Of a DNA stretch of 64,000 nt, positions 50,036-59,269 are shown piece after piece. Every line of letters starts with the position of its first letter. Within the stretch, counting starts at the first letter, position 1. The notes beneath the pieces are model-generated. The model saw nothing but the letters and a program-made list of their open reading frames with translations, was not told the origin of the DNA and ran no database searches. Location of the stretch: NCBI GenBank assembly GCA_002441005.1, contig DJWO01000002.1:140328-204327 (forward strand). Direction: 5' to 3'. Source of the stretch: Candidatus Aminicenantes bacterium UBA6228 (GTDB taxonomy: Bacteria; Acidobacteriota; Aminicenantia; Aminicenantales; Saccharicenantaceae). The translations under genes and the position numbers were made by a program.

Positions 50036-52189
50036 ATGGACAAATTAAAAGCCAGAAAAAACTTTAAGGTAATAATAGCCAGCGGATTTGCTTTTCTATT
50101 TTTTTTCAACCTGCTTTCCAGTTCGCTTGTTGCCCAGAATATTTTAAGCTCTCTGGCTGATAGGCAGAATTACCAGAGGAAAAGGGTTTCCTCGGCTGAT
50201 ACCACTGGCGGCAACCATGATTTTTTGACTATTCCGGCCGGGCAGACGGCTGTTCTGGCCGAGATCAAGGGGCCGGCTATTATTGACCATATCTGGATGA
50301 CTATCTCCGCCGAGCCATTTTACGGACGGAAATTGGTTCTCAGGATTTACTGGGATGGAGAGGATACCCCTTCGGTTGAAGTTCCGGTTGGCGATTTTTT
50401 TGCAGTTGGCCACGGACTGGAGAGAAATCTCCTGTCTGTGCCTGTGATCAGGTCTTCTGATGGCCGGGCTTTAAATTCTTACTGGACAATGCCCTTTCGG
50501 TGGTCGGCCCGGGTGACCATCACCAATGAAGGCAGCCGGCCTGCTGGCTCATTCTACTATCAAATAGATTACCGGCAGGTTGAAGACATCAAGCCCGAGG
50601 TGCCCTATTTTCATGCCCAGTACCGGCAGGAGTTTCCCTGTGAAGCAGACCTCAATTACCTGATTTTAGAAGCTGTTGGCCAGGGACATTATGCCGGGTG
50701 TGTCTTGAGTGTTCTTCAGCGGTCGCTTGGCTGGTGGGGTGAAGGCGATGATCTGATTTACATTGACGGCGAGGAGACACCCCAGATTACCGGCACTGGC
50801 AGTGAAGATTATTTTTCCGATGCCTGGGGAATGAGAGAAGGCAGCCATCTTTATTACGGTTGTTCCCTCCAGGAAGAGGACTTTCAAGCCGGGGCTAAAG
50901 CCACGGTCTTCCGCTTTCATTTGCCTGACCCGGTGCCTTTTTTCAAATCTATCAGGGTGACCATTGAACATGGTCATGCCAATGATCGTTCTGATTTCTA
51001 CAGCTCGGTTGGTTTCTGGTATCAGGCTGAACCGCACAAACCTTTCCCGCCTTTGCCGCCAGCAGACAAACGCCTGCCTTTTGCCCTTGAGGCCAGTGAT
51101 AATTTTTTCTTGCCGGTCTGGCTGAAGATGGAAAACGGCCAGTCTGGCCAGGTTGAATTTCTGGATAAAGTCAGCGGGACGAAGCTGACCGGACCTTCGC
51201 TAACCCCTATGCTTACTTCCTATTATGATCACAGTGGCCAGCGTTATCAGGCTATAGTTACCCAGGGAGCCACCGACGGCAGCCGAATCTCCCTGAACCT
51301 CACCGCCAGCCTGTCTGATCTTTACGACCTTAAGATTTATTATTTAAAAGGACCGGCTTTTAGTAACTGGCAGATATTAAAAGAAATAAAAGCGGCGCCG
51401 CCCGCTGAAGCCAGAGTTGGAGCCCAGCCCGGAGAACTTCAAGCCGGAGAAAAAGAGAAAAATGAGGCCGGTCAGGAAAAACAGGTGGCCCAGGAATCAC
51501 CGGCTCCGAATTATTTGACTCTGGCTAAAGTAAATGCTTATGCTCCCGAGCTCACAATTGAGTCTCTGACGATTAAAACTCAGGAACTGGCCGCCGGAGA
51601 GAATAGTTTCATTCTGGAAGTAGCCGGAAAAGAGCTCAAATCAACGGGTTTTGACCTGGCTATGGTAGCAGTTAATCTGGTGCCGGCCGGACGTAATTTT
51701 GCCCTCGACTGGAATATTATCGGTCCCTTTGAGGCTAAAGACATGTCTTATCTCACCACAGTTTACCCGCCTGAAACTGAAACCAGCCTCAATAAAAGCT
51801 ATCCGGGAAAAAATAATCAGCCAGCTTCCTGGCAGGTCATTAAAGCCCCCGCTTCCGGTTATGTAGCTTTAAATGAGATGATCCAGCCAAACGAACAGGC
51901 CGTGGCTTATGGGCTGACCTATCTTTATTCGCCAGAACCAAGGCAGGTGACACTTTTAGTCGGAAGTGACGACGGAGTAAAGCTCTGGGTTAATGACACT
52001 CTGGTCCAGACCAATCCTGCTTATCGTGGAGCTTATCCGGATCAGGACCGGATAAATGTTAACCTGAAGGCTGGCTGGAATAAGGTCTTAATCAAAGTGC
52101 TTCAGGGCTCTGGCGGCTGGGGTTTTTACCTCAGAATACCGGATCCCAAGGGAGAATATCGCTGGAGTACGAAACCGGCCGGGAAATAA
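50036..52189 (+). CDS. Secreted DUF2961 (GH172-like) glycoside hydrolase candidate
   Basis: A 717-residue exported protein with a Sec signal (residues about 10-34). The DUF2961 domain (about 45-400) has GGNHDFLTIPAGQTAVLAEI, IDHIWMTI, YWDGEDTPSVEVPVGDFF and GTGSEDYFSDAWG, whose Glu-Asp pair corresponds to the catalytic region in GH172 enzymes acting on fructo- or arabinofuranosides. A Glu/Lys/Gln-rich linker (about 455-490) leads to a C-terminal PA14-like region with GPFEAKD and GSDDGVKLWVNDTLV. The sugar substrate is unknown. Confidence 0.82.
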   Translation: MDKLKARKNFKVIIASGFAFLFFFNLLSSSLVAQNILSSLADRQNYQRKRVSSADTTGGNHDFLTIPAGQTAVLAEIKGPAIIDHIWMTISAEPFYGRKLVLRIYWDGEDTPSVEVPVGDFFAVGHGLERNLLSVPVIRSSDGRALNSYWTMPFRWSARVTITNEGSRPAGSFYYQIDYRQVEDIKPEVPYFHAQYRQEFPCEADLNYLILEAVGQGHYAGCVLSVLQRSLGWWGEGDDLIYIDGEETPQITGTGSEDYFSDAWGMREGSHLYYGCSLQEEDFQAGAKATVFRFHLPDPVPFFKSIRVTIEHGHANDRSDFYSSVGFWYQAEPHKPFPPLPPADKRLPFALEASDNFFLPVWLKMENGQSGQVEFLDKVSGTKLTGPSLTPMLTSYYDHSGQRYQAIVTQGATDGSRISLNLTASLSDLYDLKIYYLKGPAFSNWQILKEIKAAPPAEARVGAQPGELQAGEKEKNEAGQEKQVAQESPAPNYLTLAKVNAYAPELTIESLTIKTQELAAGENSFILEVAGKELKSTGFDLAMVAVNLVPAGRNFALDWNIIGPFEAKDMSYLTTVYPPETETSLNKSYPGKNNQPASWQVIKAPASGYVALNEMIQPNEQAVAYGLTYLYSPEPRQVTLLVGSDDGVKLWVNDTLVQTNPAYRGAYPDQDRINVNLKAGWNKVLIKVLQGSGGWGFYLRIPDPKGEYRWSTKPAGK

Positions 52190-52200
52190 ACTTGCCAGCT

Positions 52201-52231
52201 GCTTTAGAATCTTTTTATTGCTTTAGAATCT
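52201..52231 (+). repeat. 12-nt direct repeat at the decarboxylase stop
   Basis: GCTTTAGAATCT occurs at 52201-52212 and 52220-52231, a 19-base period spanning the stop codon of the leftward decarboxylase gene. It looks like a small tandem duplication. Confidence 0.5.
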
Positions 52232-53627
52232 CATCAGCCTTAGCTTTAATTATCTCCAGGGCCTGCCGCACATGCCTTTCTTCTGTCGTTCTTTGCCCGA
52301 CAACCAGCCTGATGGTGAATTTCCCTTTAAGAGTAGTGTGGGTCATAAAGACCTGGCCAGTGGAGTTAATGGCCTGAAGGAGTTTCCGGTTAAGTTTGTT
52401 GAGTTCTTCTTCCGGGCGGCCATCATTTAAGCGAAAGCAAACCAAGCTGAAATAAACCGGGGCCAGAATTTCAAATCTCCTGTCCCGGGCCAGTTCTTCT
52501 CTTAAAATCTCAGCCAGGTGGAGGTGCTTCCTGATAATTTTGCGGAGGCCTTCAATCCCGTAAGACCTTAAAACGAACCACAACTTTAGAGAGCGAAAAC
52601 GCCGGCCAAGCTGAATCCCCCAGTCGCGAAAATTTTTGACCTCGGCATCAACGCCTGTTTTTAGATATTCGGGATGAATTTCAAAAGTCTTAGTCAAAAG
52701 GCGGTAGTCACGAACAAAGAAAGCCGAACAATCAAAGTTGGTCAGCATCCATTTGTGCGGATTAAAAACCAGCGAATCGGCAGATTCTATCCCTTCCAGA
52801 GCCCAGCGCTTCTCGGGCAGGATGGCAGCTGTCCCGGCATAAGCCGCATCCACATGAAACCAGATTCGATACTCTGAAGTCAGCTCGCCAATGGCTTTGA
52901 GGGGATCAACCGCCCCGGAAGAAGTGGTGCCAACAGTTGCCACCACTGCCGCTGGTTTAAAGCCAGCCTTCAGGTCAGCCTTAATGGCTCTTTCCAGCTC
53001 GCCTGGAATCAGGGCATATTCTTCATCAGTTGGGATATAGACCAGGTTTTTCCGGCCATAACCGGCTATTTTTACTCCTTTTTCGATACTGGAATGAGCT
53101 TCTTCTGAAGCATAAACCCTCAAAATCTGAGAAAAACCGGCCTCATTGATAGCAAAATCGGTGGCTCTCTCACGGGCAGCCAGCAGGGCACAAAGAGTGG
53201 CCGTCGAGGCCGTATCCTCAATGACACCTGAAAACTCCTCAGGCAGGCTCAGCATCTGGCGCAGCCAGTCCATAACGACTTCTTCGAGTTCAGTGGCTGA
53301 GGGGGAGGTTTCCCAGACCATACCCTGTGTACCAAGTCCGGCGGCCAGCAATTCGCCCAGAATCGAAGCCGGGCTGTTGTTAGAGGGAAAATAGGCAAAC
53401 CAGCCAGGGTGCTGCCAGTGAGTCATCCCGGGCAGAATAATCTGATCGAAATCCTTCAGAATGCGGTCCATGCCTTCTGATTGAAGAGGCGGAGAAGCCG
53501 GCAACTGATTTTTAATTTCCCCTGGCCTGGCCTTTGATTTTACCGGATATTTTTCAACTTCCTCAAGATAATCAGCCACCCAGTCTATCAGTTGATAGCC
53601 ATATTTTTTAAAATCTTCCTTTTTCAT
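52215..53627 (-). CDS. Pyridoxal-dependent aromatic amino acid decarboxylase family protein
   Basis: A 470-residue group II PLP decarboxylase. The PLP lysine is in SLVFNPHKWMLTNFDC; the substrate-site segment HWQHPGWFAYFPSNNSPASILGE and HVDAAYAGTAAI match aromatic L-amino acid decarboxylases (Tyr, Phe, Trp or DOPA). It stands alone, convergent with the DUF2961 gene. The 5' leader has an ATGGAGG/CCTCCAT hairpin (53657-53676). Confidence 0.92.
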   Translation of the reverse strand: MKKEDFKKYGYQLIDWVADYLEEVEKYPVKSKARPGEIKNQLPASPPLQSEGMDRILKDFDQIILPGMTHWQHPGWFAYFPSNNSPASILGELLAAGLGTQGMVWETSPSATELEEVVMDWLRQMLSLPEEFSGVIEDTASTATLCALLAARERATDFAINEAGFSQILRVYASEEAHSSIEKGVKIAGYGRKNLVYIPTDEEYALIPGELERAIKADLKAGFKPAAVVATVGTTSSGAVDPLKAIGELTSEYRIWFHVDAAYAGTAAILPEKRWALEGIESADSLVFNPHKWMLTNFDCSAFFVRDYRLLTKTFEIHPEYLKTGVDAEVKNFRDWGIQLGRRFRSLKLWFVLRSYGIEGLRKIIRKHLHLAEILREELARDRRFEILAPVYFSLVCFRLNDGRPEEELNKLNRKLLQAINSTGQVFMTHTTLKGKFTIRLVVGQRTTEERHVRQALEIIKAKADEILKQ

Positions 53628-53834
53628 GGCTATTTCTCCTTTCTTTTAACCTGATTATGGAGGTTTTACCCTCCATCTCAGCTTTTTTAGCCTGACAACC
53701 TTTATTTTAATATCTTTTATGGCTGATTTTAAAGTAACTTCGAGCTAAAACCTGCTTTTAATATGACTTTTGCAGCCTAAAGCCGGAGACTTTTGTCTAA
53801 TTTTCTTTCATTAAAAAAATTTTGCTATTTTTAC

Positions 53835-53863
53835 TTGATTAGTAGTCCTATCTGTGGTATAAT
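53835..53863 (+). promoter_or_regulatory. Strong sigma70-type promoter of an unassigned transcript
   Basis: TTGATT (53835-53840) and a perfect TATAAT (53858-53863) are 17 bases apart. The expected RNA start is near 53870. No normal-size gene follows; the next transcription signal is the terminator at 54091. Confidence 0.72.
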
Positions 53864-53869
53864 ACTAAA

Positions 53870-54127
53870 TTGTTGGGGAAGGGGAAAAAACTCAAAAGAT
53901 TTAAGTGACCTTTGTTTTGATCTTTTTATTTAAATTTAATTAAATTACCTCCATTGAATTGCAACCAAAGTCCTGCTTAATCCGTTGTTTAAATTGAGAA
54001 CGAGAGATGAAAACGCCTAAGCAAATGACTAAAGCTTTTCAAGAGAAACCATCCTTTCTCTAATCCCCTCCTTTTATGCCCTTAACCCTAAGCCCTGCTA
54101 CTTGCTAAGCAGGGCTTTTCTTTTTTT
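53870..54127 (+). ncRNA. Candidate small RNA or microprotein transcript
   Basis: About 255 bases lie between the promoter and a strong intrinsic terminator, with no gene of normal size on either strand. The 5' part has GGGGAAGGGGAAAAAAC, the middle is A+T rich. An 18-codon frame from ATG 54007 (MKTPKQMTKAFQEKPSFL) follows a GAGAACGAGAG stretch and could be translated. It does not match 6S, tmRNA, SRP or RNase P RNA as far as I can fold by eye. A regulatory RNA or a microprotein mRNA are both possible. Confidence 0.55.
54091..54127 (+). terminator. Intrinsic terminator
   Basis: AGCCCTGCT (54091-54099) pairs perfectly with AGCAGGGCT (54108-54116) around an eight-base loop and is followed by a T-rich run (TTTTCTTTTTTT). 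It ends the unassigned transcript and insulates it from the riboswitch-controlled gene. Confidence 0.88.
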
Positions 54128-54172
54128 GAATTTAAGAATCATGGTTTTTAATCAATTGACCTGGCCTTTTTA

Positions 54173-54200
54173 TTGACTATTGTCCCCGATGAGTTAAAAT
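54173..54200 (+). promoter_or_regulatory. Candidate promoter of the cobalamin riboswitch transcript
   Basis: TTGACT (54173-54178) and TAAAAT (54195-54200) are 16 bases apart, with an expected RNA start near 54207, just before the riboswitch P1 stem. Confidence 0.5.
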
Positions 54201-54214
54201 TAGAGCTTCAATCT

Positions 54215-54367
54215 CGCGGGTTTGAAAGCCAGGGAAGTCCGTTGGAGACGGACACAGCCCCCGCTACTGTAATCGGCGACGAATCCCCAGGATGGCCACT
54301 GCCTGGAGGGCGGGAAGGCCGGGGAAGAGGATGACCCGAAAGTCAGGATACCTGCTTTAGACCCGGC
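54215..54367 (+). promoter_or_regulatory. Cobalamin (B12) riboswitch
   Basis: Conserved blocks of the class are in order: GCCAGGGAAGTCCG, GACACAGCCCCCGCTACTGT, GGCCACTG, GGGCGGGAAGGCC and GTCAGGATACCTGC. A P1 helix can form between CGGGT (54217-54221) and ACCCG (54361-54365). An 8-bp hairpin CTATCTTC/GAAGATAG (54377-54396) just after it may take part in expression control near the ribosome site. It should lower BtuB synthesis when cobalamin is plentiful. Confidence 0.93.
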
Positions 54368-54443
54368 GGCCTTGGCTATCTTCGGGCGGAAGATAGAAAG
54401 TTGCCTGTCATCAATTTTTTCAAGCGGGGGGAAAGGAGCTTCG

Positions 54444-56378
54444 GTGAAAAAAGGCCTGTCTGCCCTTTTATTTTTTGGCCTGCTCTCCATGACTATCTCC
54501 GGTTTGTTGGCTGACGATGAGAAGCAGCAGGTAAAACTGCATCATGAAATTGTGGTCACCGCTACCCGGCTGGAAACTCCAATAAAGGAGGTGGCCTCAG
54601 CCATCACGGTGGTCAGGGTTGAGTCATTAACTCCGGCCAGCCTGACCCAGGCTCAAAATCTTTTCGCCCGTGTCCCCGGGCTCTTTTTTCTTCAAACCGG
54701 CCTGGCTGGAGGAAACGGTTCAGTTTTTATCCGGGGAGCCAACTCCGAACACACTTTATTTATGCTGGATGGCTTCGAGCTGAATGACCCGGTTTCTCCA
54801 GCCCGTTCTTTTAATTTCAATTTATTCAACCTGGGTCTGATTAATCAAATTGAAGTTCTTCGCGGGCCTCAGAGCAGCCTCTATGGCTCAGACGCCCTGG
54901 CCGGCGTCATCAATCTTATTTCGGCTGATCCGGAAAAAAATCAACTGGAGCTTTCCGGCTTTTATGGTTCATATAGAACCTTTGAAGGTAATCTCCGCCT
55001 GGCCCGGGCGGGTAAAAAATTGTTTTATCTTCTGGAATTCAATTCAGATGATACCGCCGGTATATCTCAGGCCAGCAGTGCTTATCACGGAAATCAGGAA
55101 CGGGACGGCTATGCCCAGCAGGGACTGGCCTTCAAATTTAAGTACCAGCCCGGGGAAAATTTTAATCTTTCCTGGCAAACCAGAGCCCTGACCGGCCGGG
55201 CCGAGCTTGATAGTTTTGGCGGTCCGGGAGGGGATGACCCCAATTCCATCCAGAAATCAACCTTTTTCTTTAACCGTCTGGAGCTTGGCCGCTTTTTCTT
55301 CAACCATCGCTGGGAGCAAAAATTGGTTGTTGGTTTCCAGGCTGGCCTGCGCCAGAATGACAATCCGGCCGATGAATTCCACCCTGAAACCGAAGAGGCT
55401 CGCTACCAAAGCCAGCTTTTTAAGCTGGACTGGCAGAATAATCTTTATCTCTCGCCTGCGCATCTTCTGATTTTTGGCTTTGAAGAAAAACTTGAGCAAG
55501 GTAGCTCCGATTATTCTTATTTAAGTTCGTGGGGAAACTATGAGAGCAATTTTCCCCGTCAGAGGGCTTCGCTGGCCAGCTTTTATCTTCAGCATCAGTG
55601 GAAACCCTGGCCTCAGCTTTCCTTAACTTCAGGGGCCCGCTTTGATCATCATCAGGACTTCGGTCCGGCTGTGACTTTCAGGCTGGCCGCTAATCTTGAC
55701 TGGCCCGGGCAGCAGGCCAGGTTCAAATTTACCCTCGGTACAGGTTTTAAGGCTCCGTCTCTTTATGAGCTCTATGCTCCGCCTGATAATCTTGGTCCAA
55801 TCGGCAATATTTCCCTTGAACCTGAAAAAAATCTGGGCTGGGATGCCGGGGTCGAAAAAACTCTCTTCACCAACTTGACCCTGTCTTTGACTTACTTTGA
55901 AATGCGGTTTAAAAACTTGATTCAGTTTTATTACGGAACAGGTTATGAAAATATCGGCCGGGCCCGCAACCGCGGCCTGGAGTTTTCATTGCGGGCCTCT
56001 TTAACCAGGAGCCTTGATCTCACCGCCTGCTGGACTCATCTTCAGGCCAGAGACATTGACCATGAGACTGATCTCCTCCGCCGGCCAGGGGATACATTTT
56101 ATGTTAACCTCAATTTTTCCCGAAGAGCAGTCAGAGTTACTTCAGAACTCTATTATCTGGGCCAGAGAAATGACCTTGATTATTCTTCTTATCCTAACCG
56201 TGAGGTCAGCCTTCAGCCGGCCTGGTTGGTCAATCTTCTGGTAAGTTATAGCTTTAAACCTTCGCTAAATTTTTTCCTCCGCGGGGATAATCTTCTCGGC
56301 AGCCGCTATGAGATGGTCTATGGCTATGGCTCGCCCGGGGCTACAATTTCGACTGGATTTAGATTAGAATTGTTTTAG
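54444..56378 (+). CDS. btuB: TonB-dependent outer-membrane receptor, BtuB-like (cobalamin uptake)
   Basis: Outer-membrane active transporter, expected to import cobalamin because a B12 riboswitch precedes it. I start it at GTG 54444, with GAAAGGAG five bases upstream; the frame extends into the riboswitch region but without a signal peptide. Residues 1-25 (KKGLSALLFFGLLSMTISG) are a signal peptide. A TonB box HEIVVTATR and plug domain (VPGLFFLQTG, VFIRGANSEHTLFMLDG, IEVLRGPQSSLYGSDALAGVIN) precede a beta-barrel ending in LELF. The 644-residue length is normal. Confidence 0.92.
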   Translation: MKKGLSALLFFGLLSMTISGLLADDEKQQVKLHHEIVVTATRLETPIKEVASAITVVRVESLTPASLTQAQNLFARVPGLFFLQTGLAGGNGSVFIRGANSEHTLFMLDGFELNDPVSPARSFNFNLFNLGLINQIEVLRGPQSSLYGSDALAGVINLISADPEKNQLELSGFYGSYRTFEGNLRLARAGKKLFYLLEFNSDDTAGISQASSAYHGNQERDGYAQQGLAFKFKYQPGENFNLSWQTRALTGRAELDSFGGPGGDDPNSIQKSTFFFNRLELGRFFFNHRWEQKLVVGFQAGLRQNDNPADEFHPETEEARYQSQLFKLDWQNNLYLSPAHLLIFGFEEKLEQGSSDYSYLSSWGNYESNFPRQRASLASFYLQHQWKPWPQLSLTSGARFDHHQDFGPAVTFRLAANLDWPGQQARFKFTLGTGFKAPSLYELYAPPDNLGPIGNISLEPEKNLGWDAGVEKTLFTNLTLSLTYFEMRFKNLIQFYYGTGYENIGRARNRGLEFSLRASLTRSLDLTACWTHLQARDIDHETDLLRRPGDTFYVNLNFSRRAVRVTSELYYLGQRNDLDYSSYPNREVSLQPAWLVNLLVSYSFKPSLNFFLRGDNLLGSRYEMVYGYGSPGATISTGFRLELF

Positions 56379-56457
56379 TCTTTTTGACTTTTTAGCCGTT
56401 TGACCGGAAGAAGAAAAGCCAAGAGAAATGTCATTTTAACCTGGCTGGAGTCCTAAG

Positions 56458-59145
56458 ATGGAGCAAATCGAAACCCTCGATAAGATATTTAAACCGCAGC
56501 GGATAGCCCTGGTCGGAGTCAGCCCGAATCCTAAAAGCGTCAGCGGGAAAATACTGTCGAACCTGATCACCGGGGGTTATCGGGGAGTAGTTTATCCGGT
56601 TAATCCGGCTGTCGAAGCAGTTATGGGCATACCATGTTTCCCCGGAGTAAAGAACCTCCCCAAAATGCCTGACTTAGCGGTGATCGCCGCCCCAGCCACT
56701 CAGGTCCCGGAGCTGGTTAAAGAATGCGGTGAGACCGGCATTCTGGGTCTTATTATCATTTCGGCCGGCTTCCGCGAAACTGGCCGGGAGGGCCGGGCCC
56801 TGGAAGAAGAAATTCTCGCCTATAAAAAAAACTACCCGGGAATGCGGATTATCGGGCCAAATTGCTTGGGAATCATTTCCCCTAATTTCCAGCTAAATGC
56901 CAGTTTCGCTGCCTCGATGCCTCTCAAAGGGCAGATTGCTTTTATCTCTCAGTCAGGAGCCCTGTGCACTTCCATTCTCGACTGGTCGCTCAGGGAAAAA
57001 ATTGGCTTTTCCTATTTTGTGTCGATAGGCAATGCCATTGATATCGACTTTGGTGATCTCATCGATTACTTTGGAGAAGACGAAAATACCAAATCTATTC
57101 TTCTATACATCGAATCAATTGCTAATCCGAAGAGCTTTATGTCGGCCAGCAGAGCTTATGCCAGAACAAAACCCTTAGTGGCCTACAAAGCCGGCCGCTT
57201 CCCCCAATCAGCCAGAGCCGCCACCTCTCATACCGGAGCTTTAGCTTCAGAAGATGCCATTTATGAGGCCGCTTTTAAAAGAGCAGGAATAGCCAGAGTG
57301 TTTGAAATCGGGGAGATGTTTGATGTGGCTGAGCTCATTGGCCGGCAGAAGATCCCTAAGGGGCCCAGGCTGGCGATCGTCACCAATGCCGGCGGCCCGG
57401 GGGTGATGGCTTCCGACACTTTGATCGAAACTGGCGGCGAACTGGCTGAACTTTCTCCTGAGATTGTAGAGCGTCTTAACGAGATTCTCCCTCCTGCCTG
57501 GTCTCACGGCAATCCGGTTGATGTTCTGGGCGATGCCAGATCAAAGACGGTGGCTAAAGCTGTCCAGGCGGTTATTGACGACCCGCAGACTGATGCTGTT
57601 CTTCTGATCGTCACTCCTCAGGCTATGACCAACCCGGCCGGCATTGCCAAGGAGCTGATACCAGTGGCTGCCGGGACTCAAAAGCCCGTGCTGGCCGCTT
57701 TTCTGGGCGGGCCAGCCATGGACCAGGCTGTTGGGCTTCTTAACGAAGCCGGCATCCCAACTTATGGGACACCCGAGCAGGCCGTCCGGGCTTTCATGAT
57801 TCTGGTCAGTTATGCCCGGAACCTGGAAAATCTGTATGAAACCCCCAGAGAAATCTCAGTTGAATTCCCGGTAGAAAGAGAAAAAATCCGCCAGGAAATT
57901 CTTCGCCGGTTAACTTCAGGGCCGGAAATTCTGGATGAGTTAACTTCTAAGAAAATTCTAAAAGCCTATGGTCTGGAGACGGCGATGCCCCAAGTCGCCA
58001 GAACAAAGGAAGAAGCAATCAAGCTCAGCCGGGAAACCGGGTTCCCGGTAGTTTTAAAAATCCATTCTCCTGACATTACTCATAAAAGTGATGTGGGCGG
58101 AGTGGCTCTTGATCTGGAAGATGAGCACATGGCCGAAACTGCCTTTGACCGCCTCCTGACCACGGTCAGAGAAAGAGCTCCTGAGGCCAGAATTGAAGGT
58201 GTCACCGTTCAAAAGATGATTAAACGTCAGGAAGCAGTGGAGATGATTCTGGGCAGCAAAAAAGATGAGACCTTTGGGGCCGTCATCATGGCTGGTTCAG
58301 GCGGAATAGCAGCTGAGATTCTGGGTGACCGCTCATTGTGTTTTCCACCATTAAATGAAAGGCTGGCCCGCCGGGCTCTGGAGGAGCTTAAAACCTGGCC
58401 TCTGCTTAAAGGCTATCGCGGGAAGCCGCCCGTTAACCTGGATAAACTGATTGAAACTATTATCCGATTTTCTTATTTAGTAGCCGATTATCCGGAGATA
58501 AAGGAGATCGATATCAATCCGCTGCTGGTTAGCCCGGCTGAGGTCATTGCCCTTGATGCCCGGATTATAGTTGACCGGACCATTCCGGCTGAAAAAGCCA
58601 AACCTTATGAACATCTGGTTTTAAGGCCTTATCCGGAGGAATTCATCCGCCAGGTCAGAATGAGGGATGGCCCGGAAATTATTTTGAGACCGATCCGGCC
58701 CGAAGATGAACCTGCCTGGATGGAACTGCTGGGAAGTTGTTCTCAGGAAACAATTTACTCCCGTTTCCGCTACTTCTTTTTCTGGCAATCACATGACGTG
58801 GCTTCAAGATATTGCTACATTGATTACGACCGGGAAATGGCCATTGTGGCTGAAAAGCAAGAAGGAGACCGGCGGCGGCTTCTGGGCATCGGGCGTCTGA
58901 CCGCTGATCCCAGCCGGTCGGTAGCTGAATATGCTGTCCTGGTTCAGGATGACTGGCAAAATAGAGGCCTGGGAGGCCTGCTGACCGATTACTGCACCGA
59001 AATCGCCCGGGCCTGGGGCGTAAAAAAAATCATCGCTTATACTACCACTGATAATCCGAGGATGATAGCTGTCTTCCAAAAGCGCAATTTTGAGATTCGC
59101 CACGACCCGGTCTCCAGCCTGGTTGAGATCCAGAAGAATCTTTAG
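56458..59145 (+). CDS. ADP-forming acyl-CoA synthetase fused to a GNAT domain (Pat-like)
   Basis: An 895-residue fusion. CoA-binding domain (about 1-130, IALVGVSPNPKSVSGK), ligase-CoA domain with FISQSGALCTSI and the SHTGALASED loop that holds the phosphorylated His in active ADP-forming acetyl-CoA synthetases, an ATP-grasp domain (about 480-700, VVLKIHSPDITHKSDVGGV), then a GNAT domain (about 735-890, LVQDDWQNRGLGGLLTDYC). The order equals that of the protein acetyltransferase Pat/PatZ. With the ligase His retained it may be both enzyme and acetyltransferase. An AMP-forming acs gene with the Pat target motif lies 4 kb away. Confidence 0.88.
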   Translation: MEQIETLDKIFKPQRIALVGVSPNPKSVSGKILSNLITGGYRGVVYPVNPAVEAVMGIPCFPGVKNLPKMPDLAVIAAPATQVPELVKECGETGILGLIIISAGFRETGREGRALEEEILAYKKNYPGMRIIGPNCLGIISPNFQLNASFAASMPLKGQIAFISQSGALCTSILDWSLREKIGFSYFVSIGNAIDIDFGDLIDYFGEDENTKSILLYIESIANPKSFMSASRAYARTKPLVAYKAGRFPQSARAATSHTGALASEDAIYEAAFKRAGIARVFEIGEMFDVAELIGRQKIPKGPRLAIVTNAGGPGVMASDTLIETGGELAELSPEIVERLNEILPPAWSHGNPVDVLGDARSKTVAKAVQAVIDDPQTDAVLLIVTPQAMTNPAGIAKELIPVAAGTQKPVLAAFLGGPAMDQAVGLLNEAGIPTYGTPEQAVRAFMILVSYARNLENLYETPREISVEFPVEREKIRQEILRRLTSGPEILDELTSKKILKAYGLETAMPQVARTKEEAIKLSRETGFPVVLKIHSPDITHKSDVGGVALDLEDEHMAETAFDRLLTTVRERAPEARIEGVTVQKMIKRQEAVEMILGSKKDETFGAVIMAGSGGIAAEILGDRSLCFPPLNERLARRALEELKTWPLLKGYRGKPPVNLDKLIETIIRFSYLVADYPEIKEIDINPLLVSPAEVIALDARIIVDRTIPAEKAKPYEHLVLRPYPEEFIRQVRMRDGPEIILRPIRPEDEPAWMELLGSCSQETIYSRFRYFFFWQSHDVASRYCYIDYDREMAIVAEKQEGDRRRLLGIGRLTADPSRSVAEYAVLVQDDWQNRGLGGLLTDYCTEIARAWGVKKIIAYTTTDNPRMIAVFQKRNFEIRHDPVSSLVEIQKNL

Positions 59146-59250
59146 GATCCGTTTTTTAACCTCAAAGTTCTAACTCTAATTTTAGACCCATCAATTGATC
59201 CCGCTTCGCCAATTAAAAACCAGGCAGGATTAGACTGGACTCAATTTATT

Positions 59251-59259
59251 TGTTATAAA
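59251..59259 (+). promoter_or_regulatory. Extended -10 promoter close to the porin-like gene start
   Basis: TGTTATAAA (59251-59259) fits an extended -10 element. The RNA would start about four bases before ATG 59270, and no Shine-Dalgarno sequence is present, so the message may be practically leaderless. No good -35 is visible. Confidence 0.45.
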
Positions 59260-59269
59260 TAGCATCATT

